This document shows, piece after piece, positions 1-5,891 of a stretch of 6,003 nucleotides of DNA; position 1 is the stretch's first letter; each line of letters starts with the position of its first letter. The translations under genes were made by a program, and so were the position numbers. This DNA comes from Candidatus Cloacimonas sp. 4484_275. GTDB taxonomy: Bacteria; Cloacimonadota; Cloacimonadia; Cloacimonadales; TCS61. The stretch lies in contig NATF01000042.1 in NCBI GenBank assembly GCA_002085205.1, positions 1 through 6,003 on the forward strand. Direction: 5' to 3'. Under the pieces are notes generated by a model. It saw only the letters and a program-made list of their open reading frames with translations. It did not search any database and was not told the DNA's origin.

Positions 1-203
1 TTGGGTTTGCCGCTTTATCGTTATATCGGCGGCACCAATGCCAAACTGCTTCCGGTTCCGATGGCAAACATTATCAATGGCGGTAAACACGCCGATAACA
101 ATGTCGATTTGCAGGAATTTATGATTATGCCGTTGGGAGCAAAAACTTTCAGGCAGGCTGTTCAGATGATGTCGGAAGTTTTTCATGCGCTCAAATCTTA
201 TTT

Positions 204-210
204 AAAAAAG
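204..210 (+). other. In-phase A AAA AAG slippery heptamer at the enolase frame break
   Basis: In frame 1 the codons are tta aaa aag, so bases 204-210 form the X XXY YYZ heptamer A AAA AAG, the strongest known bacterial -1 slippery site (as in E. coli dnaX). A -1 slip here makes the next codon gaa at 210, which is exactly the E of EGGFAPDL, joining both enolase halves. Supporting signals are weak: only a 4-bp stem CGGT/ACCG (215-218/224-227) lies downstream and no Shine-Dalgarno-like stimulator is evident upstream. An A-rich tract is also a deletion-prone context, so this may be coincidence. Confidence 0.4.
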
Positions 211-843
211 AAGGCGGTTTTGCACCGGATTTGAAGAGCAACGAAGAAGCTTTGCAGATAATTATCAAAGCGATAGAATTGGCGGATTATCGTCCGGGAG
301 AAGATATTTTCATCGCTTTGGATCCCGCTTCTTCCGAATTCTATAAAAACGGAAAATATCATTTGAAAGCGGAGAACGCCGCTTTAACTTCCGAAGAAAT
401 GGTGAGTTATTACGAAGAACTGGTAAAAAAATATCCGATTGTATCGTTGGAAGACGGTTTGGCGGAAGACGACTGGAAAGGTTGGAAAATCCTCAACGAA
501 AAATTGGGCGGGAAAATTCAAATTGTGGGAGATGACCTTTTTGTTACCAACACGGAAAGATTAAAACGCGGAATTGAGGAAAAATCGGCTAATTCCATTC
601 TGATAAAATTGAACCAAATAGGTTCTCTCACGGAGACTTTGGATACTATTCAAATGGCGAAAGAGGCCGGTTTTACAAATGTGATTTCACATCGAAGCGG
701 CGAAACCTGCGATTCCGTAATTGCCGATTTGGCGGTTGCCGTGAATGCAGGCCAAATTAAAACCGGTTCGCTTTGTCGTAGCGAAAGAATTTCCAAATAT
801 AATCAATTAATGCGCATTGAAGAAGAATTGGGCGATGCGGCGA

Positions 844-872
844 TTTTCTTAGGCAAAGATATATTTTATAAT
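844..872 (+). promoter_or_regulatory. Possible sigma70-type promoter for the lipoprotein gene
   Basis: A perfect TATAAT sits at 867-872 inside the last codons of enolase, about 40 bp before the lipoprotein start at 913. The best -35 at 17-bp spacing is poor (TTTTCT, 844-849). AT-rich DNA yields such matches by chance, and no terminator separates enolase from the lipoprotein gene, so read-through is equally possible. Confidence 0.25.
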
Positions 873-912
873 TTAAAATAAAATCATAAAAGCAGCAAAA
901 TTTCGGCAAGAG

Positions 913-1548
913 ATGAAAAAGATATATTTATCGTTGATTATTTTTGTTGTCTTGGTGGGTTGCACAGCCAAAGGCGATTTGAAAATATTCAACAATACCA
1001 ACCATTATTTGTATTTTACGGTTCTCGGAAACGATTATATTCTTCCGGGAAGCTCGGATTCCGACCCTTCCGAGACAATTGAAATTGAAATAGGGAAGAG
1101 GTTTCTCTTTTGGGGAGACGACGAAAAGGAAATTGATTTGCAACTGGAAGGGGAAACTTTTATGATGCAACTTTCCGACAGTTTCGGAAATCCGAGCGGC
1201 GAATATTATACGGAAACAACCGTTTATTTGAAAGCGGGCAAGACCACAAAAGTTTACACAAATCCCACCCACGCTTGCGTTAAATTGATCAATAATTCGG
1301 AGTTTCCGATTAGCGATTTTCTTTATTCGGTTGAAGATACGGAACATTCGATTTTGGATTATGAACTTGCTTGCGGAGATTCCGTTTATCAGCGTTTAAT
1401 TCCCACAACCGAAGAAAATCAATTGATGTATTCTTTTCAATTTAGATTTGCCGGAGATGAAGATTTTCAGGAAATTCCCGGTTCGTATTCTCTGTTTTTG
1501 GATGAAGAATTGATTATTCTGGCGGCAGATTATATTGATAAAAAATAA
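913..1548 (+). CDS. Putative lipoprotein of unknown function
   Basis: I do not recognise this 211-residue protein. It starts with a lipoprotein signal peptide: KK at residues 2-3, a hydrophobic core (I4-V15) and the lipobox LVGC with Cys17 as the lipidation site. Thr at position +2 would, by the E. coli rule, allow outer-membrane sorting. The mature part is acidic, rich in alternating beta-type residues and aromatics, and has no catalytic motif I can identify. Two similar segments about 100 residues apart (LKIFNNTNHYLYFTV at 23-37 and VKLINNSEFPISDFLYSV at 123-140) suggest two related beta-sandwich domains. Two more Cys occur at residues 122 and 154. The start is fixed by the signal peptide; the Shine-Dalgarno is weak (ggcaagag just upstream). 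It begins 31 bp after enolase and ends before a strong terminator. The coding call is firm; the function is unknown. Confidence 0.85.
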   Translation: MKKIYLSLIIFVVLVGCTAKGDLKIFNNTNHYLYFTVLGNDYILPGSSDSDPSETIEIEIGKRFLFWGDDEKEIDLQLEGETFMMQLSDSFGNPSGEYYTETTVYLKAGKTTKVYTNPTHACVKLINNSEFPISDFLYSVEDTEHSILDYELACGDSVYQRLIPTTEENQLMYSFQFRFAGDEDFQEIPGSYSLFLDEELIILAADYIDKK

Positions 1549-1574
1549 ATAACTTACAAGCTGTTTGAAGATAC

Positions 1575-1613
1575 AAAAAAGCCCGAAACTTTTGTTTCGG
1601 GCTGAATTTTTTT
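1575..1613. terminator. Bidirectional intrinsic terminator
   Basis: A perfect 9-bp stem, GCCCGAAAC (1581-1589) with GTTTCGGGC (1594-1602), closes a TTTT loop. On the + strand it is followed by a T-rich tract (1606-1613); on the - strand the A run at 1575-1580 reads as a U tract. It lies between the lipoprotein stop (1548) and the convergent operon's last stop (1628), so it can end transcription from both sides. Confidence 0.92.
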
Positions 1614-1627
1614 ATCGTTTTTTATAT

Positions 1628-2752
1628 CTAATCCTCGATTACTTCCACATTTGCTCTGGGAATAATCACTTTTTCTCCGTTTTCCAATTCCGCTTCCAGA
1701 ATACGCACTTTGGTTTCGCTTTCCACAATGTGAAGTTCTTCCGGCAAAGCGGTCACTTTTCCGATTAAACCGAAATTCGGTTGACGAATCACGCGAATTG
1801 TCGTGCCGATTTCCAAAGTGGACATTTTTGGTGTCTGAGCTTTCAGTTCTTCTTCTTTAAATTCAACCGGAATGATAATTTCCGGTCGCATAACGCCGGC
1901 TCTGATTTGCGTCTTTCCGTGAATTGAAGATTTGTGTCCTTCAAATTTTTTGAGAAGATTGAAAGTCTTTTGCGCCATATTAATTTTTCCGAATCCTTCC
2001 GTGACTACGATTGTCAAACCGATATCTTCGTGACCGGTGATGGCTACGCCCAAATCGTAGCCGAGGAGTCTTTTCAAATCTCTGTCGTCAATACCGCCGG
2101 TGATAATTCCGTGAACTCCGATTTGTTTTGCCTTGCTGATGGTGTCGAAATCCACAATCGAACCGCAAACAATTACTTTGCCTTTGCAAGACTCGTCTAT
2201 TTTGGATTTGTCGATAACTTCGTCGGGTGAAGAAACAAGTATTTTTATTTCTCCCGTTGTTTCTCCGCCGACGCCGAAAATTCCTTGAATATAAGCGGAT
2301 TTGTTTTCAATGATGACTCCTTCTTCTTCAATGACATCAACCACGATTCCGTCGATAAACGCTTTTACCTGCACCGGAATTCTCGGTTCGCGCAGAAGAA
2401 GTTGTCCCGTAATGGTGGAAATGTTTTCCACTTCGCCCTCTATCGGCGATTTCACGGTGGTTTTGAACATTCCGAAAATTCCTTTGGTTTGGGCGATAAT
2501 CTGACCTTTTTTAATTTTCTGACCTTCGGAAATAGTCAAGTATTGTTTCACAAGATTCGGAGTTACGCCGAGTTTGTTCGCCAGATTAAAAGGAACGACT
2601 TTTCCCGGAAGAAGCGTTTCCGCAACATAATCTTCGGCTTTTACTTTATCGCCTTTTTTAACCAGCACCTTCCCTTTCAAAGGAAGAATTCTCTCTTTTC
2701 GCAAAACTATATTTTCCGTCACCGTTAAACCGGGTGAATATGCTTGAGCCAT
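1628..2752 (-). CDS. Conserved protein with barrel-sandwich-like N-terminus and KOW-like C-terminus, partner of GlmL-family ATPase
   Basis: A 374-residue protein of unknown function. The N-terminal ~170 residues contain glycine-punctuated beta segments resembling barrel-sandwich/lipoyl-type hammerheads: LPLKGKVLVKKGDKVKAE (23-40) leading to ETLLPGKVV, then ISEGQKIKKGQII (74-86) and VKSPIEGEVENIS (100-112). There is no biotinyl or lipoyl MKM motif, so cofactor attachment is unlikely. A middle alpha/beta part (about 188-295) holds GKVIVCGSIVD, GVHGIITGGIDDRDL, GVAITGHEDIGLTIVVTEGFG and the Gly/Arg-rich TQIRAGVMRPEII. The C-terminal 60 residues (GTTIRVIRQPNFGLIGKV, then the end motif VIIPRANVEVIE) resemble a KOW/NusG-type barrel. 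There is no signal peptide or membrane segment, so it should be cytoplasmic. The start is supported by AAGGAG 7 bp upstream. It lies 34 bp downstream of the GlmL-family gene with no terminator between, implying cotranscription. A scaffold or nucleic-acid role is only inference. Confidence 0.88.
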   Translation of the reverse strand: MAQAYSPGLTVTENIVLRKERILPLKGKVLVKKGDKVKAEDYVAETLLPGKVVPFNLANKLGVTPNLVKQYLTISEGQKIKKGQIIAQTKGIFGMFKTTVKSPIEGEVENISTITGQLLLREPRIPVQVKAFIDGIVVDVIEEEGVIIENKSAYIQGIFGVGGETTGEIKILVSSPDEVIDKSKIDESCKGKVIVCGSIVDFDTISKAKQIGVHGIITGGIDDRDLKRLLGYDLGVAITGHEDIGLTIVVTEGFGKINMAQKTFNLLKKFEGHKSSIHGKTQIRAGVMRPEIIIPVEFKEEELKAQTPKMSTLEIGTTIRVIRQPNFGLIGKVTALPEELHIVESETKVRILEAELENGEKVIIPRANVEVIED

Positions 2753-2786
2753 AATTTTTCTCCTTTATATTAACTTTCGGAAGATT

Positions 2787-4655
2787 TTATTTTAATATTT
2801 CTTCGGGATAAATTTTTAATTCTCTCATCCACTTTTTCAGAAGCGGAACGCGAACGGAAGCTTCGGAAGGAAGTTCAAAAGGTTGTCTGCCGCGAGTATC
2901 AAGAATAATTCCGACAACGCCGCCATGCAATTCCGTTACCACTTCTTGATTTCGTCCGTTTCCCAAATCCAATCCTCTTCCCGGTTTCAAGGTTGCTTTG
3001 GCAACTTCTCCCACGCCGAGAGGAATTAATCGCATTTCGCCGAATTTGATGTCTTCTTCGAAAACAGAACCGTCCGGCAATTCGATTTTAGCGGAAAGAG
3101 CGATTTTATCCGGCTTGATTTTTCCAACCGGAGCAACACAAGTTCCGAGATAGATCAAACAATCTTTTTTGAATACTTCCGTTGCCGCTTTTTCGCTTAT
3201 TTCGGCAAGAACGCCCAACTGCGGCATCATGAAAATACTATCGACCGCCAGTCGCGTGATTCCTTCGGGAAGAAAAGCGTCAATAAGCATAAGAGCGGAT
3301 TGATTTCGACGCGGTGCGTGAGAAAGAACTCCGCCGCTGCCGACCAGCAAATCGAGACTCATCATATTGACGATGGAACCGCCGGAAACGGATTGAGAAA
3401 ACGCTTCGTCGATTCCACGCTGCTGCTGACTTCCCTTCAAGCCGGTGGCAAATTCTTTATGCTGAATAAAAGCGTATTTCAAAGCTTCTTTGGCGATTGC
3501 CTGCTCCAAAACCAATTCTTCCAATTTTTGCGGAATCGTGGTCGGTCGAATCATTTTGTTTTTTATCATATTTCTAAGTTCCGATTCGTCTATATCGAAA
3601 GGAACCCAGCGAATAATTTCTTTCAAACCGGCGGTTGCCAAAACATTGGAGATGCTGTAACTCATTCCCAAGTTGGCGCTTACGGTTCTATTGAAAATCA
3701 AATTCTCCGTGAAAACGGAGAAAACATCCGTGGTTGCCCCGCCGATGTCAACTCCGAGAACTTCGATGTTGTCCATTTTGGCAATTGTTTGCATGATGTT
3801 TCCCACGGCGGCGGGAGTCGGCATGATGGGAATATTTTCCATTTTTCCGTTTTTAGGACCGACTGTCCATTTCATCAATTTATTGTAACCCGGAGCTTGT
3901 GCCATCACATGTTCCATGAAAAGGTCGTGAATTTTATCGCGCGCCGGACCGAGATTTTCCACATCGAGCGTGGGACGAATGTTTTCGGTGATAATCAAAT
4001 CGGTTTTATCGCCCAAAGCCTCTTTGACGATATCGCGCGCTTTGGTGTTTCCGGCATAAATAACCGGCAATTTGTAGCTTGAACCGAGACGAGGTTTCGG
4101 ATTGGCGGCGCTCACGAGTTCCGCCATTTCCGCCACATGTTTGGTTGTTCCGCCGTCCACTCCGCCGGCCATCAAAATCATATCGGGACGAAGCTGACGA
4201 ATTCTTTCTATTTTTTCATAATTAGGTCTTTTATCGTTGCTGGCTATCAAATCCATCACGATTGCACCTGCTCCGAGCGCGGCTCTTTCGGCGCTTTCGC
4301 CCGTCATTTTAGCCACAACTCCGGTAACCATCATTTGCAAGCCGCCGCCGGCGCTACTGGTGGAAACATAAGCATTCACACCTTCGTCGCCTTCCGCATC
4401 GGAAATAATGATTTCACCGTCTTTCAAAAATTTGATGTTCGGATTTCCGTATTTGAGACGAGCCAGTTCTTCCAATTCCGTGATAGCATTGATAACACCT
4501 TTGGTAACATCGTTCAAGGGCTTTTCCACCGTGGTCGGAGCTTCTCCGCGAACCGTTTGCCTGTATTCTCCGTCAATGTATTCAATGAGAATAGATTTTG
4601 TGGTTGTGCTGCCACAATCGGTGGCAATAATCCTTCTCAATCGAGTATCACCCAT
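2787..4655 (-). CDS. glmL: GlmL/MutL-family ATPase (mutase-associated, actin-like fold)
   Basis: A 622-residue member of the GlmL (Pfam MutL) family, unrelated to mismatch-repair MutL. GlmL is encoded with adenosylcobalamin-dependent glutamate mutase, and relatives occur beside ornithine aminomutase; a repair or chaperone role for the B12 enzyme is the usual proposal. Visible actin/Hsp70-like ATPase motifs are phosphate-1 TDCGSTTTK (12-20), AGGVDGGTT (163-171), phosphate-2 GVDIGGATTD (301-310) and the adenosine-type loop GSGGVLSHA (439-447). GlmL of clostridial glutamate mutase is, from memory, near 460 residues; here an extra C-terminal part (about 495-622) contains RGLDLGNG, HGGVVGIILDTRGR and a final KKWMRELKIYPEE helix. 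There is no signal peptide. The start is well supported by GGAGGA 5 bp upstream (4661-4666 on the + strand). No mutase subunit is in the window, so the client enzyme is unknown. The family call is strong; the specific role is inferred. Confidence 0.92.
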   Translation of the reverse strand: MGDTRLRRIIATDCGSTTTKSILIEYIDGEYRQTVRGEAPTTVEKPLNDVTKGVINAITELEELARLKYGNPNIKFLKDGEIIISDAEGDEGVNAYVSTSSAGGGLQMMVTGVVAKMTGESAERAALGAGAIVMDLIASNDKRPNYEKIERIRQLRPDMILMAGGVDGGTTKHVAEMAELVSAANPKPRLGSSYKLPVIYAGNTKARDIVKEALGDKTDLIITENIRPTLDVENLGPARDKIHDLFMEHVMAQAPGYNKLMKWTVGPKNGKMENIPIMPTPAAVGNIMQTIAKMDNIEVLGVDIGGATTDVFSVFTENLIFNRTVSANLGMSYSISNVLATAGLKEIIRWVPFDIDESELRNMIKNKMIRPTTIPQKLEELVLEQAIAKEALKYAFIQHKEFATGLKGSQQQRGIDEAFSQSVSGGSIVNMMSLDLLVGSGGVLSHAPRRNQSALMLIDAFLPEGITRLAVDSIFMMPQLGVLAEISEKAATEVFKKDCLIYLGTCVAPVGKIKPDKIALSAKIELPDGSVFEEDIKFGEMRLIPLGVGEVAKATLKPGRGLDLGNGRNQEVVTELHGGVVGIILDTRGRQPFELPSEASVRVPLLKKWMRELKIYPEEILK

Positions 4656-4682
4656 ATTTATCCTCCAGAGGAAATTTTTTTA

Positions 4683-4700
4683 CACAAAATTTTATTTGTG
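4683..4700. repeat. Inverted repeat abutting the candidate GlmL-operon promoter (possible operator)
   Basis: CACAAA (4683-4688) and TTTGTG (4695-4700) form a perfect 6-bp dyad with a 6-bp spacer. It directly abuts the proposed -10 hexamer and covers the predicted start point, where a repressor would act. It could equally form a weak hairpin in the mRNA leader. No regulator gene is in the window. Confidence 0.3.
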
Positions 4701-4729
4701 ATTATTTATGCAAGTATTTTTTAAGTAAA
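4701..4729 (-). promoter_or_regulatory. Candidate sigma70-type promoter of the GlmL-family operon
   Basis: On the - strand, TTTACT (4724-4729) is followed after exactly 17 bp by AATAAT (4701-4706), matching four of six and five of six consensus bases. Transcription would start near 4694, giving a leader of about 40 nt before the start codon at 4655. The region is very AT-rich, so chance matches are likely, but it is the best-spaced pair I found upstream of this gene. Confidence 0.35.
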
Positions 4730-4910
4730 AAGCTTACGGAAGTTAATTTTAATCTTCCATAATCGGAAAAACAAAATAATGTCATTGCTAAAATAATGAT
4801 AAAAATAATTTGACATCAGACCATAAATTACAATTTTTTAAATGCAGAGTCGATAATGTGAAAAATTCCACGAATAATTTTTTTGAATGAAGGAATATAG
4901 AGAATGACAA

Positions 4911-4960
4911 AAATTGCGGAGACGATTATGGGGTATATATTTAAGATTAAACAAAGTAAG
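4911..4960 (+). repeat. Imperfect direct repeat, left copy
   Basis: Hand alignment without gaps to 5928-5977 gives about 39 of 50 identical positions, with 19 of the first 20 matching. Strongest blocks are AAATTGCGGAGAYGATTATG and GATTAAACAAA. Both copies hold a GGAG six bases before an ATG (4928 here), followed by a short reading frame containing F-x-IKQ; here it stops after 12 codons (4964-4966). The copies lie 1017 bp apart and bracket the nucleotidyltransferase/HEPN pair. Confidence 0.6.
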
Positions 4961-5052
4961 CAGTAAAGTCGTTAAGAGTAGTTACTGGTGATTTTTTAAT
5001 TTTAAAAGATTATTAATAATATGAGAAATAATTAAAAAAAGGAGAGATAAAT

Positions 5053-5379
5053 ATGGAACAGGCGATAGATAAAGAGACTTTACTTAACCGAGTGAAAACA
5101 ACAGTTCAAAGTTTAGTGCCCGGCGCAGAGATTATCTTATACGGTTCACGTGCGACGGGAACAGCATCTCCTGATTCCGACTGGGATTTTTTGATATTGT
5201 TGCCTTTTCCGGTAGATAGAAAGCTGGAGATACAAATTAAAGATTGTTTATATGATATAGAATTGGAAACCAATACCGTGTTAAGTAGCATCATTCGCAG
5301 CAAAAAAGAATGGATGTCGGAGCGTTATGCGGTTCTTCCGTTGCGGCGGCAAATTGAAACTTATGGAATTGCGATATGA
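5053..5379 (+). CDS. Minimal nucleotidyltransferase (MNT) domain protein, partner of HEPN protein
   Basis: A 108-residue single-domain protein of the polymerase-beta-like nucleotidyltransferase fold. It shows the family signature GSRATG (31-36) followed by DSDWD with metal-binding Asp43 and Asp45, so the active site looks intact. Third-carboxylate candidates lie in LYDIELET (Asp68, Glu70, Glu72). In studied MNT/HEPN pairs (MntA-HepT) the MNT protein is an antitoxin that AMPylates a tyrosine of the HEPN toxin; that role is inferred here. Other free-standing members of this fold modify small molecules or have no known substrate. The start has GGAG 8 bp upstream (5041-5044). The stop overlaps the next start as ATGA, so translational coupling is likely. 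There is no signal peptide, so it should be cytoplasmic. Confidence 0.9.
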   Translation: MEQAIDKETLLNRVKTTVQSLVPGAEIILYGSRATGTASPDSDWDFLILLPFPVDRKLEIQIKDCLYDIELETNTVLSSIIRSKKEWMSERYAVLPLRRQIETYGIAI

Positions 5380-5780
5380 GAGAAGAAGAAATTCAAGCGT
5401 TGATTGCTTACCGTTTGCAGCGGGCAACGGAAACATTGGAAGAAGCACGCATAATGCAAAATATAGGACATTGGAATACTTGCGCTAATCGTCTTTACTA
5501 TGCGGCTTTTTATGCGGTTTCCGCATTACTGATTCGAGATAATCACATTGCGTCTAAACATAGTGGAGTTAAAGCGTTATTCAATCGATATTATGTTAAA
5601 ACGGGAATTGTGACGAAAGAGAACGGACGTCTTTACAGTCGGCTGTTTGATCTTCGTCAAGAAGGGGATTATATTGATTTCGTGTCTTTGGATGCGGAAA
5701 CGGTTGAGCCTCTTGTGGACGCGACTGTGATGTTTATTAACACTATTCGGTCGCTATTATCCGGTAGTGAAGGAATCTAA
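5376..5780 (+). CDS. HEPN domain protein, partner of MNT nucleotidyltransferase
   Basis: A 134-residue, mostly helical protein with HEPN family marks: an N-terminal helix YRLQRATETLEEA (12-24), NRLYYAAFYAVSALL (38-52), the KHSGVKALF turn (61-69) and LFDLRQEGDYIDF (90-102). Classical HEPN RNase toxins carry R-x4-6-H, and the HepT AMPylation site is RX4HXY. Here the same region reads R94-QEG-D98-Y99 with no His, so the usual RNase motif is missing although a tyrosine is available. This RxxxDY form is, from memory, typical of one HEPN subgroup rather than a local mutation. The start lies inside the preceding gene's stop (ATGA) with only a weak Shine-Dalgarno, implying coupled expression. A toxin role is possible; a nucleotide-binding partner protein without RNase activity is an alternative. 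Confidence 0.88.
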   Translation: MREEEIQALIAYRLQRATETLEEARIMQNIGHWNTCANRLYYAAFYAVSALLIRDNHIASKHSGVKALFNRYYVKTGIVTKENGRLYSRLFDLRQEGDYIDFVSLDAETVEPLVDATVMFINTIRSLLSGSEGI

Positions 5781-5783
5781 AAT

Positions 5784-5891
5784 ATGCCTGATATCTCTTT
5801 GTTAACTTATATAAAGAATAGCGAAAAAATTACTCATCAAAGACTTAAAGAATTTTGTAGGAAAGAAATGGTTTGCATTCTCAAAATTTGA
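5784..5891 (+). CDS. Small ORF (35 codons) following the HEPN gene, possibly a gene remnant
   Basis: The reading frame starts 3 bp after the HEPN stop, with AAGGA (5770-5774) 9 bp upstream of its ATG, so it is well placed for translation as a third cistron. The product contains THQRLKEFCRKEMVCILKI (residues 17-35). The LKEFCRK segment recalls the helix before the GS motif in another group of minimal nucleotidyltransferases, where LSLFGS would follow; here it stops instead. It could be a real small protein, the decayed start of a second MNT gene, or a chance ORF. Confidence 0.3.
   Translation: MPDISLLTYIKNSEKITHQRLKEFCRKEMVCILKI

Larger units (their letters stand above)
1..881 (+). pseudogene. 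eno: Enolase (phosphopyruvate hydratase), 5'-truncated by window edge and frame-disrupted
   Basis: Enolase interconverts 2-phosphoglycerate and phosphoenolpyruvate in glycolysis and gluconeogenesis. The window opens near residue 130 of a usual ~430-residue protein. Frame 1 (1-234) carries NIINGGKHADNN and the catalytic-Glu motif QEFMIMP, then stops at a TGA (232-234). The frame that includes 210-881 carries EGGFAPDL (210-233), ALDPASSEF (metal Asp at 321-323), SLEDGLAEDDW, GDDLFVTNTERL, ILIKLNQIG (catalytic Lys), SHRSGE and QIKTGS, and ends normally with FYNLK. Between LKK (202-210) and EGG the family has a conserved stretch like KGLSTAVGD; about 8-9 residues are absent and the frame moves to -1, fitting a deletion of roughly 25-28 bp. 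The second half has no credible start of its own. Two Cys (708-710 in SGETCD, 774-776 in SLCRSER) replace commoner residues. The lesion could be a true mutation, an assembly error, or be bypassed by frameshifting. Family assignment is near certain; pseudogene status is likely but unproven. Confidence 0.85.
4656..5052. other. AT-rich divergent intergenic region
   Basis: About 400 bp separate the GlmL-family operon (leftward) from the nucleotidyltransferase gene (rightward). It is conspicuously more AT-rich than the genes. It holds the candidate leftward promoter and dyad; a second hairpin-like element, GGAAG...CTTCC (4738-4742/4754-4758), with an inner TTAA/TTAA pair; a TTGACA at 4810-4815 whose nearest good -10, TACAAT (4829-4834), is too close at 13 bp; the left copy of a direct repeat (4911-4960); and a CAGTAA...TTACTG dyad (4961-4966/4982-4987). 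A 20-codon ORF (4904-4966) has AAGGA 9 bp upstream but no family resemblance. A strong GGAG at 5041-5044 serves the start at 5053. No convincing rightward promoter was found. Confidence 0.6.

Noticed and set aside
231..881. Independent gene starting at TTG 231
   Set aside because: Homology to enolase continues upstream to 210 in the same frame, there is no suitable Shine-Dalgarno, and the product would lack half of the enzyme.
928..1347. 139-codon - strand ORF opposite the lipoprotein gene
   Set aside because: The + strand frame has a clear signal peptide and lipobox; the antisense product has no recognisable features.
3300..4082. 260-codon + strand ORF and other + strand ORFs between 1565 and 4724
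   Set aside because: They lie antisense to the well-supported GlmL-family and barrel/KOW genes, have low-complexity Phe/His/Asn-rich translations and show no family motifs; they are shadows of codon bias.
2787..4655. DNA mismatch repair MutL
   Set aside because: The name is shared only by the Pfam label; the protein has actin-like ATPase motifs (TDCGSTTTK, GVDIGGATTD) and no GHKL ATPase motifs.
4810..4834. TTGACA/TACAAT promoter for the MNT/HEPN pair
   Set aside because: Both hexamers are good, but the 13-bp spacer is too short for a sigma70 promoter.
4904..4966. 20-codon ORF with AAGGA upstream
   Set aside because: It is very short, has no family resemblance and overlaps the left repeat copy; it is mentioned in the intergenic entry only.
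5106..5303. 65-codon - strand ORF inside the nucleotidyltransferase gene
   Set aside because: It is fully antisense to a gene with intact GS and DxD motifs.
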